64,000 nt of DNA. It comes from Spongilla lacustris. Taxonomy: Eukaryota; Porifera; Demospongiae; Spongillida; Spongillidae. The translations under genes were made by a program, and so were the position numbers. Location of the stretch: the NCBI GenBank assembly GCA_949361645.1, contig OX442415.1, positions 12,661,241 through 12,725,240 of the forward strand, in the 5' to 3' direction. The notes under the pieces are model-generated. The model saw only the letters and a program-made list of their open reading frames with translations, ran no database searches and was not told the origin of the DNA. Within the stretch, counting starts at the first letter, position 1; the number at the start of each line of letters is the position of its first letter. Shown one piece after another: positions 44,515 to 55,126 of the stretch.

Positions 44515-45166
44515 CTGTCACGCAAAAATTGTACCGGGCGAAAATTGTACCGCCCGGTACAATTTTTGCAACCAAAATTGTACCGCCCGGTACAATTTTA
44601 GTTGCGAAAAGTGTACCGGCCTTGCCAAACGTGCACCGGGTAGTGAGAATGGACCGTTAGCTATATAGGATGTCGGATTACGTATTCTGCTAGTTTAATA
44701 CGTGTTGTACACAGTTCGCTGAAATAAAAACTTTATATATAGGTTGGTAATTCTGACACTATAGTGCACTTCACTGAGCATAACATGCGTCGGTATTGTA
44801 GGTGCAATACATTCCAAAGTAGCTATTTATTTGCCAACATATCCAACCACTATGAATATGTTAGGCGAATGTAATAGTATAAACTCAATGTACATGCCTC
44901 GGACAGAAACACTTTTTTATTGCTGATTTTGACGAGGATTTTGATAACAGATATCGTTAATTATTACCTAGCCAATTATATTGGCACACAAAAAAACAAC
45001 ACCCTGTCAGTCTGTTAAGCGTTAAATGAATATTTATACCAAATATAGAAAGTGCATGTCATTTGAACAATGACCATATACTATTAGACAAATTGCAACA
45101 ACTAATGAGTTGCATCCATGCAAATGCAGCAGACATGCTTAAATCAGTTAAAAAGCTTAGCACCAA

Positions 45167-45596
45167 TAGAGGGGTTGCATGGATCTCGTGGTGTCATGTG
45201 ACGAAGCGATTTTATATCATTGGGGGCAAAGCGTAAGGATAGTATAGCACGTCTATTGAGTAAAACTTGCTGCGTTGTCGGGTGCTCGAAGCGATCGGAC
45301 ATGTAAAGTTCTTTCCTACCACCCGCCAAGGTATGTAAGGTTCTTTCCTGTACCATCTGCCAATTTCTGGCAAAGTAAAGAACAGCAGGAGTTAGATAGT
45401 CGATCGAGCAATGGTCAACGCCTAAACCCGCTTGCAACACTTTAGATTCATATCTGGCTCGGGCGACCGCTGATAAACTCTGACAATACGCTCCATTCCA
45501 TTGACGTGCCATACTCGCTTGCCCCCAATATAAAAAAGTTGCAATATAAATTGTCACATGACATTGCGACGTGACGTAGGCCATGCAACCCCTCTA
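45167..45596. mobile_element. Nested ~430-bp MITE
   Basis: Inverted ends TAGAGGGGTTGCATGG of about 90-100 bp (also GTCATGTGAC and ATTGGGGGCAA in both arms). TA at each end would fit a Tc1/mariner-type duplication. The 146-codon minus frame inside (45144-45584) spans both inverted repeats and is rejected as a gene. Confidence 0.7.
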
Positions 45597-45599
45597 TAG

Positions 45600-45910
45600 C
45601 AGGCCCGTAGGCAAGGGCCCCCTCCCCCATGGTTGTCGGGTACCTCTTTTAATTTTATGTACAAGGGTTGTAGTACTGACTCACTCTGTACACGAAGCAC
45701 ATTGGTACAGTACCGTCCAGAGCCTATACATACATGTACATGTATGTAGTACATACGTGAGGATAAAAAAAATAATCATTAATTTTCTGGGATATTGGGG
45801 CTCCGCCTCAGACTCCGGTGGGGGAGCTTACAGCGCTCCCCTACACCCCCTAGCTGTTGCAAGAGGGGGTTCCACCATTCATTTAGCCCCCCCCCCCCCC
45901 CCCTTCCCCA
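45600..45910. mobile_element. CAGGCCCG-type element fragment
   Basis: Left end CAGGCCCGTAGGCAAGG as in the 7386 mini-element; it continues through a CTCCGCCTCAGACTCCGG segment and a C homopolymer (45889-45903). No matching right end found. Confidence 0.45.
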
Positions 45911-46129
45911 GTTTTCAACCTTAGTAACGCAGTTCATGCCAGGACATAAAATATCCCTTCGCCAGGTCTAACCGACAACTTACTTCTTAAAGCTAACGGT
46001 ACTTTCTCACTACCCGATACACTTTTGGCAAGGCCGGTACACTTTTCGCAACTAAAATTGTACCGGGCGGTACAATTTTGGTTGCGAAAAGTGTACCGGC
46101 CGGTACAATTTTCGCCCGGTGCGTGACAG

Positions 46130-46644
46130 TTCAAGTTATGATTTTAGCTACAAGGTTGATCGCCTTATGATTGCATGGATAGGTATGCATGGACCATTTG
46201 TCTGAATCCTGCTCTTCATAGGAGAGGGGCAAGGAGATGGCCTGGAACCTAGCACCAAAAGATTTGCATATCCCGGCTTACCTCATTTTCCAGAGTTCTG
46301 AACCATGGCGCAGTTTACTGTGCTTGGTGTCTCATCAGTAGAGAAAAAATGTATTTGTACACTATAGGGCTTTATAAATACTGCAAGTGCATGTTATTAA
46401 TTATGTACTCGTTACCCATCGTAATATAATTATGTACATATATTACAGATCTATGCTTTGGGTACGAGCAATCCCAGGATTGTCCTGATTTATGCTTTGC
46501 GCACAAGCAATCCCAGAATTGCGCGGCCAGTCCATGGTTTATACATGTACCACAAACCATGGATCCAGGGTTGCACAAATCCATGCTTTGCGCGTAACAT
46601 ATGCATGTAGCCGATGTATAGGTAAATAACGTTACATAATCATA
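46130..46644. other. Short imperfect tandem repeats, no gene
   Basis: Imperfect repeats built on TATGCTTTG.G.AC.AGCAATCCCAG and CCATGGTTTA lie at about 46450-46595. Confidence 0.5.
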
Positions 46645-47663
46645 CCGGTGTCAGAGGCATATATGACTCCCAGGCATAAATGACTCCCCCGCTCATTTAC
46701 GCCTAAGGTGTAAATGACTCCTCCTAGGCATATATGACTCCCTACGTGAATTCCATAAGCCACGTGTACCTGTTGAAGTGAGAAAGCTCGCTCGCATGGA
46801 TATCAGTGTTGTCGAGGATTACTGTGTAAGAATCAATATCCTAAGGGCATTTCAAAGGGAGATAAGGCCAATCTAAGGCGCAAATGTAAAAACTTCAAGT
46901 TCGACTGTGGAGTGGACTGTGGGTTATTTGCCATTGCTTTTGCTTACTGGGAAAATTTAGGAGAGGTGACATTTGAAAAAAATAAATCTTCATCTACATT
47001 TGGTGCACTGTTTTGAGCAGAACTGCCAAGAATCATTTTCTTCACTCCACAGAACCTTTGCAGTACAAAACCAGTGTTTCAGGGTACATTTGATGTGCAC
47101 ATGTAGGCTGCCTGAATCATCTGATTACAATGTAATACAGTCTGATCAATGCCAACAGTGGTATCATTTCTGTTGCATGAACAGCAAAAAAGTGTTCCTG
47201 CATCATGGTTGTGTATTAATTGCATGTTAATCTGTGATATTATTTGTCTTTGTTAGTGTTCAAACACTTTATTTGCTATCTCTGTCCAGAAATTATGTAC
47301 ATGATGATGGAAAAACCGCCAACGGGGAGTTATTTATACCTAACGCTATAACCACTTCCCAAAGCCGCGGGAGTCAATTTTGTCTAGGCAGATAGCAGGA
47401 GAATCATATACGCATGTACGCCTTGGCAAGATTGACTGGGGAGTTAATTATGCCTTAGGTTATAATAACTCCGGGGAGTCACTTTTATCAGGGGGGAGTC
47501 ATATATGCCTAGGCGCGAATGACTGGGGAGTCAAATATGCCTAGGCGTGAATGACTGGGGAGTCAAATATGCCTAGGCATATATGACCGGGAGTCATATA
47601 TGCCTAGGCGCGAATGACTGGGGAGTCAAAATTTAGGGGAGTCATTGGCGACTATGACACCGG
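46645..47663. mobile_element. 1.0 kb element with GACTCC-subrepeat ends
   Basis: Starts CCGGTGTCA and ends TGACACCGG. Both ends are built from variants of GGCATATATGACTCCC: about five on the left (46645-46745) and about nine, inverted, on the right (47395-47663). The interior holds the Ulp1/PHD relic at 46895-47200. Confidence 0.75.
46895..47200 (+). pseudogene. Ulp1-like protease and PHD-finger relic
   Basis: Frame one gives GVDCGLFAIAFAYWENLGE, the catalytic-cysteine segment of a C48-type protease. After a frameshift near 46970 a second frame gives HLVHCFEQNCQESF, then CTCRLPESSDYNVIQ and CQQWYHFCCM, which fits the C-x-C ... C-x2-C-x2-W-x-H-x2-C core of a PHD-type zinc finger. The Ulp1-then-PHD order is known to me from repeated, transposon-borne proteins in sponges and cnidarians. 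One zinc ligand (SDQC for CDQC) is lost, so it is inactive. Confidence 0.6.
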
Positions 47664-47763
47664 CACGCAGTACATGTATAAGTGTTTTTAATTTTCGCCA
47701 CATGCGCTATAACAACAAATGATCCTTGAATAGTTTATAACCCAATACACGAAAGCGATATAT

Positions 47764-47765
<2 letters not shown>

Positions 47766-47798
<33 letters not shown>

Positions 47799-47902
47799 TT
47801 TATGGTGTTTTATATCTACCGCACCCATCCCAATGGGGACCATTAATGGGGCCCAGAAGGACTATATAGCCCCGGGGCCCGTGCCAGCTCTCGACGGCCC
47901 TG
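47766..47902 (-). mobile_element. hAT-type end and C homopolymer
   Basis: CTCTCGACGGCCCTG at 47888-47902 is the inverse of the CAGGGCCGNCGAGAG ends at 2128 and 43308. A 33-base C run precedes it (47766-47798). Confidence 0.55.
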
Positions 47903-48150
47903 GTTGAAAGAAAAACTACTGCAACGCGAGTTGGGGGGAGGAGGAGGAAATTTTTCCGTCTACCTGCGAAGGTTACTAGACGAGTAAAATACAGGGGCGG
48001 CGGAGCTGGGGGGGCTATTGCCCCCCCCAAATATCGAGGTGGGGGGGCTCAGCCCCCCCTTGCGCTACCATCAGGTTATGAATAACTATAATCTTATTGC
48101 GAGCGCGCGTTCTTCGAGATTGCTGTACTGTCAGTGACTGAGTTTAAATA

Positions 48151-48290
48151 GGGTTAGTCTCGCAAGCCAGACCTACTTCGTTATTGACGATCGATATACA
48201 ATGGACTGGGGACCAGGATAAGTACTAACACTCTTGGTCCCCAGTCCATTGCAATCGATCGAACGAAGCAGGTTTGGCTTGCGAGACTAA
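48151..48290. mobile_element. Nested palindromic MITE (copy 2)
   Basis: GTTAGTCTCGCAAGCCAGAC and its inverse bound an element with an inner ATGGACTGGGGACCA/TGGTCCCCAGTCCAT inverted pair. Same position as in copy 1. Confidence 0.75.
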
Positions 48291-48397
48291 CTGTGAATGA
48301 CTTATTTATCGGTGTTTAGTTTGGGTGCGTGTATACGGATGAAATGAAGGCAGGTTCTATTGCATGAATCATGGTCCGTTCCGAAGAAAGATACTGA

Positions 48398-48694
48398 AGG
48401 CAAACGTTACAAAGGGCGGTTTTGAATTGGGGGAACGAATTCGAAGAGAGTAGTTCTGTGAGTTGTCGAGGCAGTACCCTTGAAAACTACAAGGCATCAA
48501 CGCCAAACGCAAGTATAGACGATGAGGCAACTGTTTACCTATTTGAGATCCGTGAATTAAACAACTGCTTCATCTTGCATGTGCACAAAGAGCTAGCAGA
48601 ATGCATTAATCTGGAGGATGTAGACAAGGAATTAAATGATCATGCAGCGAATTCGGTACATTTCCCACCGAAAAAAAAAATGGCCCGTGTTTAA
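48398..48694 (+). CDS. Unrecognised frame inside the CAG-ended element
   Basis: About 98 codons open, no ATG in frame. It includes SSSVSCRGSTLENYKAS and ECINLEDVDKELNDHAANS and is acidic and helical in look. The same region in copy 1 is recognisable but broken by indels. It may be a captured exon or a remnant of the element's own gene. Confidence 0.3.
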   Translation, partial: RQTLQRAVLNWGNEFEESSSVSCRGSTLENYKASTPNASIDDEATVYLFEIRELNNCFILHVHKELAECINLEDVDKELNDHAANSVHFPPKKKMARV

Positions 48695-48960
48695 ACGAGC
48701 GTATTGACGTAATCATGAAATCATGAACGCATGCAGCTGCGTGCTATTCTTTAAAATCTTGCCCAGTTCTTTTCTGAAATGTTGAAACAGGGTACGCGGA
48801 AGCATGAACGATTACGAAGATACGCTTGTTTAAACACGGACCATTTTTTTTTTAGTGGGGGCGGAGGGAGGGGGTACTACTACGGTACGCGCATGAGTAT
48901 GAATATTATTATCTTTTTTACCACTGCCCCCCCAAATATGGACACCCTCCGCCGCCCCTG

Positions 48961-49648
48961 AAATACGATCTGTTCCAACAGTATCAATTCATAGTAAACT
49001 TACTCAAGTACTATAGAAACACAGCAGAGTTCAAAATTGCAGTTAAACGAACACTAACGAGCTTCCTTTTTCGCACGGTGCACACGTTCAATAGACAAAC
49101 CCAGTCACAATTTTCATCGCGTTATTAGGGCATCAATGTTCAAGCATAGATCTTATACTATAACATTAATGGTTAAAGTACCTAACTACAGTGCTCAAGG
49201 ATTAAGCGCACGCCACTGTGCAGGGTACCGAGGAGTATCGTGCTCCAGCAAGAGCTGGAAGCCGCGGGTAAGCGTTATGCATGGATACGACGCTGGATAT
49301 GTGCTATATAGAACGTAACACAGCATCACCGCTTCACCATGCAGTAGCCTAGGAATTACTTAAATGAGCGTGTGGCAGCGCACAATAGGTAGCAAATAAG
49401 CCTTTGTTCAGGTCAGTACTAGTAAGAATGCCTAACGTACGTAGTCTCGTACCCAGACCCAAGTACGTCACAGCAGCGGATGGATTACATCACCGCTACG
49501 TTAGAACTAGGGTCTGGGAAAGTGACTGCAAAAAATCGGTGACAAAAGTTCTGAAATTCCAGAACGCTTTAATTGACCGCAAGAATGTTGCTATACCAGC
49601 AGGTAGTACGGATAGGCTCAATTCATATATTCATAACTTTGCTTTAAA
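48961..49648. other. No gene recognised
   Basis: No supported exon; would be upstream of the helicase fragment. Confidence 0.4.
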
Positions 49649-49921
49649 ATGGATGACGTTTGTAGCGCTGTACTATTCGCGATGGATCAACTTGGAGTGA
49701 AGGAGTTGAAGGACAAGCTAAAGGAAGCCATTCACAACTTTGTTAGAGGCCAAGACTGTTTCGTGATTTTGCCAACGGGATACTGGAAAACGTTGTGCTA
49801 TGCCTTGCTGCCATTCGTGTTCGACCATCTTCGAAAGAGAACACCTCGATCTTTCATTGTAGTTTGTGTATCGCCATTGGTATCACAGCGGTTCAGCCGT
49901 CCAAATACGTGTGACGATTAA
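49649..49921 (+). pseudogene. RecQ-like helicase N-terminal fragment
   Basis: ATG at 49649 opens a 90-codon frame. The order LKDKLKEAIHNFVRGQDCF, VILPTGYWKTLCYALLP and FIVVCVSPL corresponds to helicase motifs 0, I and Ia of RecQ-family ATP-dependent 3'-5' DNA helicases. Motif I normally reads TGxGKS/T; here the glycine before lysine is tryptophan, which should damage ATP binding. After VSPL the usual continuation to a DQ motif is lost and a stop follows. The DEAH-box exon expected next is found, amplified, in the array starting at 51254. RecQ-like genes of this type are often repeated in sponge and cnidarian genomes. Confidence 0.6.
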
Positions 49922-50529
49922 TTCCCGCCGTCAATACACCCGACGTGCAAACAGCGAAACGTGGGTAGGCAGTCATTGTTTCCTTGGACCGTACGGTAGA
50001 TATTTGGAGCGTGGGCCGTACGATCAAACCGTCTGCAAAGACACTAAATACACGCAATGAAATTATTTTTCTTGAGTCATTATAATTAGCGGCAAATTAA
50101 AGACTTTTAATATTGTGATCACTGTGTAGAGTTTGTGTGCAAATCCACCTACTTCGAGCACCAGCTTGCTAACCATGGCTGTGCGTTCACTAGTCCTGAA
50201 GTTGAAGGAGTTGTTATTACCAACAATGGTATGGCCTCGTATATATCGTACTCAATCGTATCACTTCTGTTATTACCGGTACTTGTACAGCGGACCTCAA
50301 CCAAACGTACAGTTCAGATCCAGAGTCAGATGTAGAGCTAGCGGGGAACGAATTGTCGAGCCAGTGTTCTTCAAGCAAATGTAGCACAAGTGATACTGAA
50401 AACATGCAGCGAGGTGCGTTGTCGATGCACTCACACATGCATTGTATAGCAGCCGCGAATATACTAGTATGTACACGTACACATGCATTGAGTCCTTTAA
50501 GTGGCCGTAACACAAATCATTCAGTAGCG
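49922..50529. other. No gene recognised
   Basis: Overlapping short frames at 50133-50384 are without recognised motifs; would be intron or pseudogene sequence of the helicase. Confidence 0.35.
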
Positions 50530-50880
50530 TTATACCCATTTTGAACGTCTCCAATACTGACCTTCGTGGGTGTGGCTTCACGTGTATATTGACATGTGTA
50601 TGCTATAGAACACCTATGCTGTTATATGTCCGGAGAGCTTCAAAATCAGAACCTATACCCCATTTGAAGGTCTCCAGGGGTGTATTGTACCTTCATGGGT
50701 GTGGCTTTATGTGGTGAGCTAAATCTTTTTTTTGTGTATATGGACATGTGTATTCTATACAACACCTATGCTGTTATATGTCCGGAGAGCTTCAAAATCA
50801 GAACCTATATACCATTTGAAGTTCTCTAGGGGTGTGTTGTACCTTCATGGGTGTGGCTTTATATGGTAAGCCATAACAGC
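50530..50880. repeat. 152-bp tandem repeat, 2-3 copies
   Basis: CACCTATGCTGTTATATGTC at 50611 and 50763, with TTCATGGGTGTGGCTT ending each unit; a partial first unit begins near 50535. Confidence 0.8.
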
Positions 50881-51253
50881 CAATGTTCTAATGTATGGAC
50901 TTGTGCATTTCTCATGGTAGGTTGGAGCTGAACATGTGTAGGAAGAAGGATCAATTTGCACACAAGCTAAAGAATGTTATTAACAAATGCATGTAAAAGT
51001 GCTGTTGTTACCACATTACATGCCAATATAAGAGATTATTGTGCCAATGAAGGGGTGGGGCATCATGTTTACGAATGCATCAAATAACAAGTTACTAAGA
51101 GAAATATAATCACCATACATTTATGAGTCACCATCGATCGATTGTTGTTGAGCTATTCAACTGAGCGCTTGTGTGCGTGTCCAGTACATAGTAACGGTTG
51201 ATAATTGAGTATAAATCTGCTTCCCACTATACAGTTGAAATTATAGTCAGTGT
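50881..51253. other. No gene recognised
   Basis: No supported feature. Confidence 0.4.
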
Positions 51254-54200
51254 ATCATTCTTGCTGGGGACTAGGCCCATCTCTGCCAATGGGTCAGGTG
51301 AGATAGCCATGACACAAGTGAAAAATCATTCAGGAGTGTTGTCCCCTTGTTTCTACACCATTGCCAAATGTCCTGAGCATTGTGAAAAGTTTGGTACTCA
51401 GGTTAACCAGAAAGTAAGGTTTCTTGTTGGGGACGAGGCCCATCTCTGCCAATGGGTCAGGTGAGATAGCCATGACACAAGTGAAAAATCATTCAGGAGT
51501 GTTGTCCCCTTGTTTCTACACCATTGCCAAATGTCCTGAGCATTGGGAAAAGTTTGGTACTCAGGTTAACCAGAAAGTAAGGTTTCTTGTTGGGGACGAG
51601 GCCCATCTCTGCCAATGGGTCAGGTGAGATAGCCATGACACAAGTGAAAAATCATTCAGGAGTGTTGTCCCCTTGTTTCTACACCATTACCAAATGTCCT
51701 GTGCATTGGAAAAAGATTGGTACTAAGGTTAACCAGAAAGTAAGGTTTCCTGCTGGGGACTAGGCCCAACTCTGCCAATGGGTCAGGTGAGATAGCCATG
51801 ACACAAGTGAAAAATCATTCAGGAGTGTTGTCCCCTTGTTTCTACACCATTGCCAAATGTCCTGAGCATTGGGAAAAGTTTGGTACTCAGGTTAACCAGA
51901 AAGTAAGGTTTCTTGCTGTGGACGAGGCCCATCTCTGCCAATGGGTCAGGTGAGATAGCCATGACACAAGTGAAAAATCATTCAGGAGTGCTGTCCCCTT
52001 GTTTCTACACCATTGCCAAATGTCCTGAGCATTGTGAAAAGTTTGGTACTCAGGTTAAACAGAAAGTAAGGTTTCCTGCTGGGGACTACATGTAGGCCCA
52101 TCTCTGCCAATGGGTCAGGTGAGATAGCCATGACACAAGTGAAAAATCATTCAGGAGTGTTGTCCCCTTGTTTCTACACCATTGCCAAATGTCCTGAGCA
52201 TTGGGAAAAGTTTGGTACTCAGGTTAACCAGAAAGTAAGGTTTCTTGCTGTGGACGAGGCCCATCTCTGCCAATGGGTCAGGTGAGATAGCCATGACACA
52301 AGTGAAAAATCATTCAGGAGTGCTGTCCCCTTGTTTCTACACCATTGCCAAATGTCCTGAGCATTGTGAAAAGTTTGGTACTCAGGTTAAACAGAAAGTA
52401 AGGTTTCCTGCTGGGGACTAGGCCCATCTCTGCCAATGGGTCAGGTGAGATAGCCATGACACAAGTGAAAAATCATTCAGGAGTGTTGTCCCCTTGTTTC
52501 TACACCATTGCCAAATGTCCTGAGCATTGGGAAAAGTTTGGTACACAGGTTAACCAGAAAGTAAGGTTTCTTGCTGGGGACTAGGCCCATCTCTGCCAAT
52601 GGGTCAGGTGAGATAGCCATGACACAAGTGAAAAATCATTCAGGAGTGTTTTCCCCTTGTTTCTACACCATTACCAAATGTCCTGTGCATTGGAAAATGT
52701 TTGGTACTCAGGTTAACCAGAAAGTAAGGTTTCTTGCTGGGGACTAGGCCCATCTCTGCCAATTGGTCAGGTGAGATAGCCATGACACAAGTGAAAAATC
52801 ATTCAGATGTGCTGTCCCCTTGTTTCTACACCATTGCCAAATGTCCTGAGCATTGGGAAAAGTTTGGTACTCAGGTTAACCAGAAAGTAAGGTTTCTTGC
52901 TGGGGACTAGGCCCATCTCTGCCAATGGGTCAGGTGAGATAGCCATGACACAAGTGAAAAATCATTCAGGAGTGTTGTCCCCTTGTTTCTACACCATTGC
53001 CAAATGTCCTGAGCATTGGGAAAAGTTTGGTACTCAGGTTAAACAGAAAGTAAGGTTTCCTGCTGGGGACTAGGCCCATCTCTGCCAATGGGTCAGGTGA
53101 GATAGCCATGACACAAGTGAAAAATCATTCAGGAGTGTTGTCCCCTTGTTTCTACACCATTGCCAAATGTCCTGAGCATTGTGAAAAGTTTGGTACTAAG
53201 GTTAACCAGAAAGTAAGGTTTCTTGCTGGGGACTAGGCCCATCTCTGCCAATGGGTCAGGTGAAATAGCCATGACACAAGTGAAAAATCATTCAGGAGTG
53301 TTGTCCCCTTGTTTCTACACCATTGCCAAATGTCCTGAGCATTGGGAAAAGTTTGGTACTAAGGTTAACCAGATAGTAAGGTTTCTTGCTGGGGACTAGG
53401 CCCATCTCTGCCAATGGGTCAGGTGAGATAGCCATGACACAAGTGAAAAATCATTCAGGAGTGTTGTCCCCTTGTTTCTACACCATTGCCAAATGTCCTG
53501 AGCATTGTGAAAAGTTTGGTACTCAGGTTAAACACAAAGTAAGGTTTCTTGCTGGGGACTAGGCCCATCTCTGCCAATTGGTCAGGTGAGATAGCCATGA
53601 TACAAGTGAAAAATCATTCAGATGTGCTGTCCCCTTGTTTCTACACCATTGCCAAATGTCCTGAGCATTGGGAAAAGTTTGGTACTCAGGTTAACCAGAA
53701 AGTAAGGTTTCTTGCTGGGGACTAGGCCCATCTCTGCCAATGGGTCAGGTGAGATAGCCATGACACAAGTGAAAAATCATTCAGGAGTGTTGTCCCCTTG
53801 TTTCTACACCATTGCCAAATGTCCTGAGCATTGTGAAAAGTTTGGTACTCAGGTTAAACACAAAGTAAGGTTTCTTGCTGGGGACTAGGCCCATCTCTGC
53901 CAATGGGTCAGGTGAGATAGCCATGACACAAGTGAAAAATCATTCAGGAGTGTTGTCCCCTTGTTTCTACACCATTACCAAATGTCCTGTGCATTGGAAA
54001 AAGATTGGTACTAAGGTTAACCAGAAAGTAAGGTTTCCTGCTGGGGACTAGGCCCAACTCTGCCAATGGGTCAGGTGAGATAGCCATGACACAAGTGAAA
54101 AATCATTCAGAAGTGTTGTCCCCTTGTTTCTACACCATTGCCAAATGTCCTGAGCATTGGGAAAAGTTTGGTACTCAGGTTAACCAGAAAGTAAGGTTTC

Positions 54201-54571
54201 TTGCTGTGGACGAGGCCCATCTCTGCCAATGGGTCAGGTGAGATAGCCATGACACAAGTGAAAAATCATTCAGGAGTGCTGTCCCCTTGTTTCTACACCA
54301 TTGCCAAATGTCTTGAGCATTGGGAAAAGTTTGGTACTCAGGTTAACCAGAAAGTAAGGTTTCTTGTTGGGAATGAGGCCCATCTCTGCCAATGGGTCAG
54401 GTGAGATAGCCGTGACACAAGTGAAAAATCATTCAGGAGTGTTGTCGCCTTGTTTCTACACCATTGCCAAATGTCCTGAGCATTGGAAAAAGTTTGGTAC
54501 TTAGGTTAACCAGAAAGTAAGGTTTCTTGCTGAGGTCTAGGCCCATTTCTGCCAATGGGTCAGGTGAGATA
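51254..54571 (+). repeat. 163-bp satellite carrying a helicase DEAH exon
   Basis: About 21 head-to-tail units; GGGTCAGGTGAGATAGCC recurs at 51291, 51454, 51617, 51780 and onward. In the best-preserved units (for example around 51925 and 52245) one frame reads CPEHWEKFGTQVNQKVRFLA then VDEAHLCQWVR, followed at once by a GTGAGA donor. VDEAH-x-x-x-W is helicase motif II (Walker B) of RecQ-type enzymes, so each unit is one exon plus flanking intron. In most units GACGAG has become GACTAG, putting a stop inside DEAH. A decayed partial unit continues to about 54670. Confidence 0.85.
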
Positions 54572-55126
54572 GTAGTAACCCTAGGCCTAGCATAAAGTCA
54601 TTGAGAAGTGTTGTCCGCATGTTTGTGCACCCTTTGCACATGTTCTGGGCTCAGGGAAAAGTCTGGTACATGTCCTTACACCAAAATCTATCGTGAATAG
54701 CATTAGCAAATTACGCGTTTAATATTAATTTGCGCCAATAATTTCAGCACTATTACTATGCGGAGATAGACAGCACACCTATACAGGAGGTCGGACGTCA
54801 GATAAGTTGAAAAGTTATAGTACTGACGTAGTCAGTCCCATAGGCTTCAGCACCAAAGTCGGGCCGACGCTCACCGTAAGATCGGCAGTGGGCGTGACAG
54901 TTCTGTACTCTCACGCCGATGTAAGACGGATTACTAGTATATTAGCACGGGCCCGTACCAGCCACCAGTTTTTGCAGAAAACCTTTAGGAGGTGCCAGCG
55001 TCTTTTTTTGTCACAGCCTGGTCAGGTTATTCCAAGACATCTGATTCCGTCAGCACATCTTTACTGCGCGTCATCGTTTAAGTGTCTGCGGGTAGGATTT
55101 GAAACAGAAAACATGATTGAAGGGAA
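54572..55126 (+). other. Decayed array end and unrecognised frame
   Basis: A diverged half unit of the 163-bp array lies at 54590-54670. The frame at 54807-55142 has no motif I recognise; its last part (FETENMIEGK before GTAATG) could be an exon leading into the 240-bp array. Confidence 0.35.

Larger units (their letters stand above)
44515..46129. mobile_element. 1.6 kb element with GTACCG-palindrome ends
   Basis: Left end CTGTCACGC and right end GCGTGACAG open ~150-bp inverted repeats made of AAAATTGTACCGCCCGGTAC-type palindromes, closing with GTACCGTTAGCT. No clear target duplication. It has no transposase and contains a nested MITE (45167-45596) and a CAGGCCCGTAGGCAAGG end (45600). Confidence 0.75.
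47992..48960 (+). mobile_element. CAG-ended DNA transposon, copy 2, 5-bp TSD
   Basis: Ends CAGGGGCGGCGGAG and its exact inverse; AAATA flanks both sides directly (47987-47991, 48961-48965). Homologous throughout to 14567-15370. Contains the nested MITE at 48151-48290, an open frame (48398-48694) and a foldback at about 48674-48856 (GGCCCGTGTTTAAACGAGCG paired with its inverse) that is collapsed in copy 1. Confidence 0.8.

Noticed and set aside
45144..45584. 146-codon minus-strand frame
   Set aside because: It spans both inverted repeats of the nested 430-bp MITE, so its ends are mirror images and it cannot be a normal gene.
51198..54404. Repeated 60-88 codon frames as separate genes
   Set aside because: Each is one unit of the 163-bp array; the stop after QWVR is the splice donor read through.
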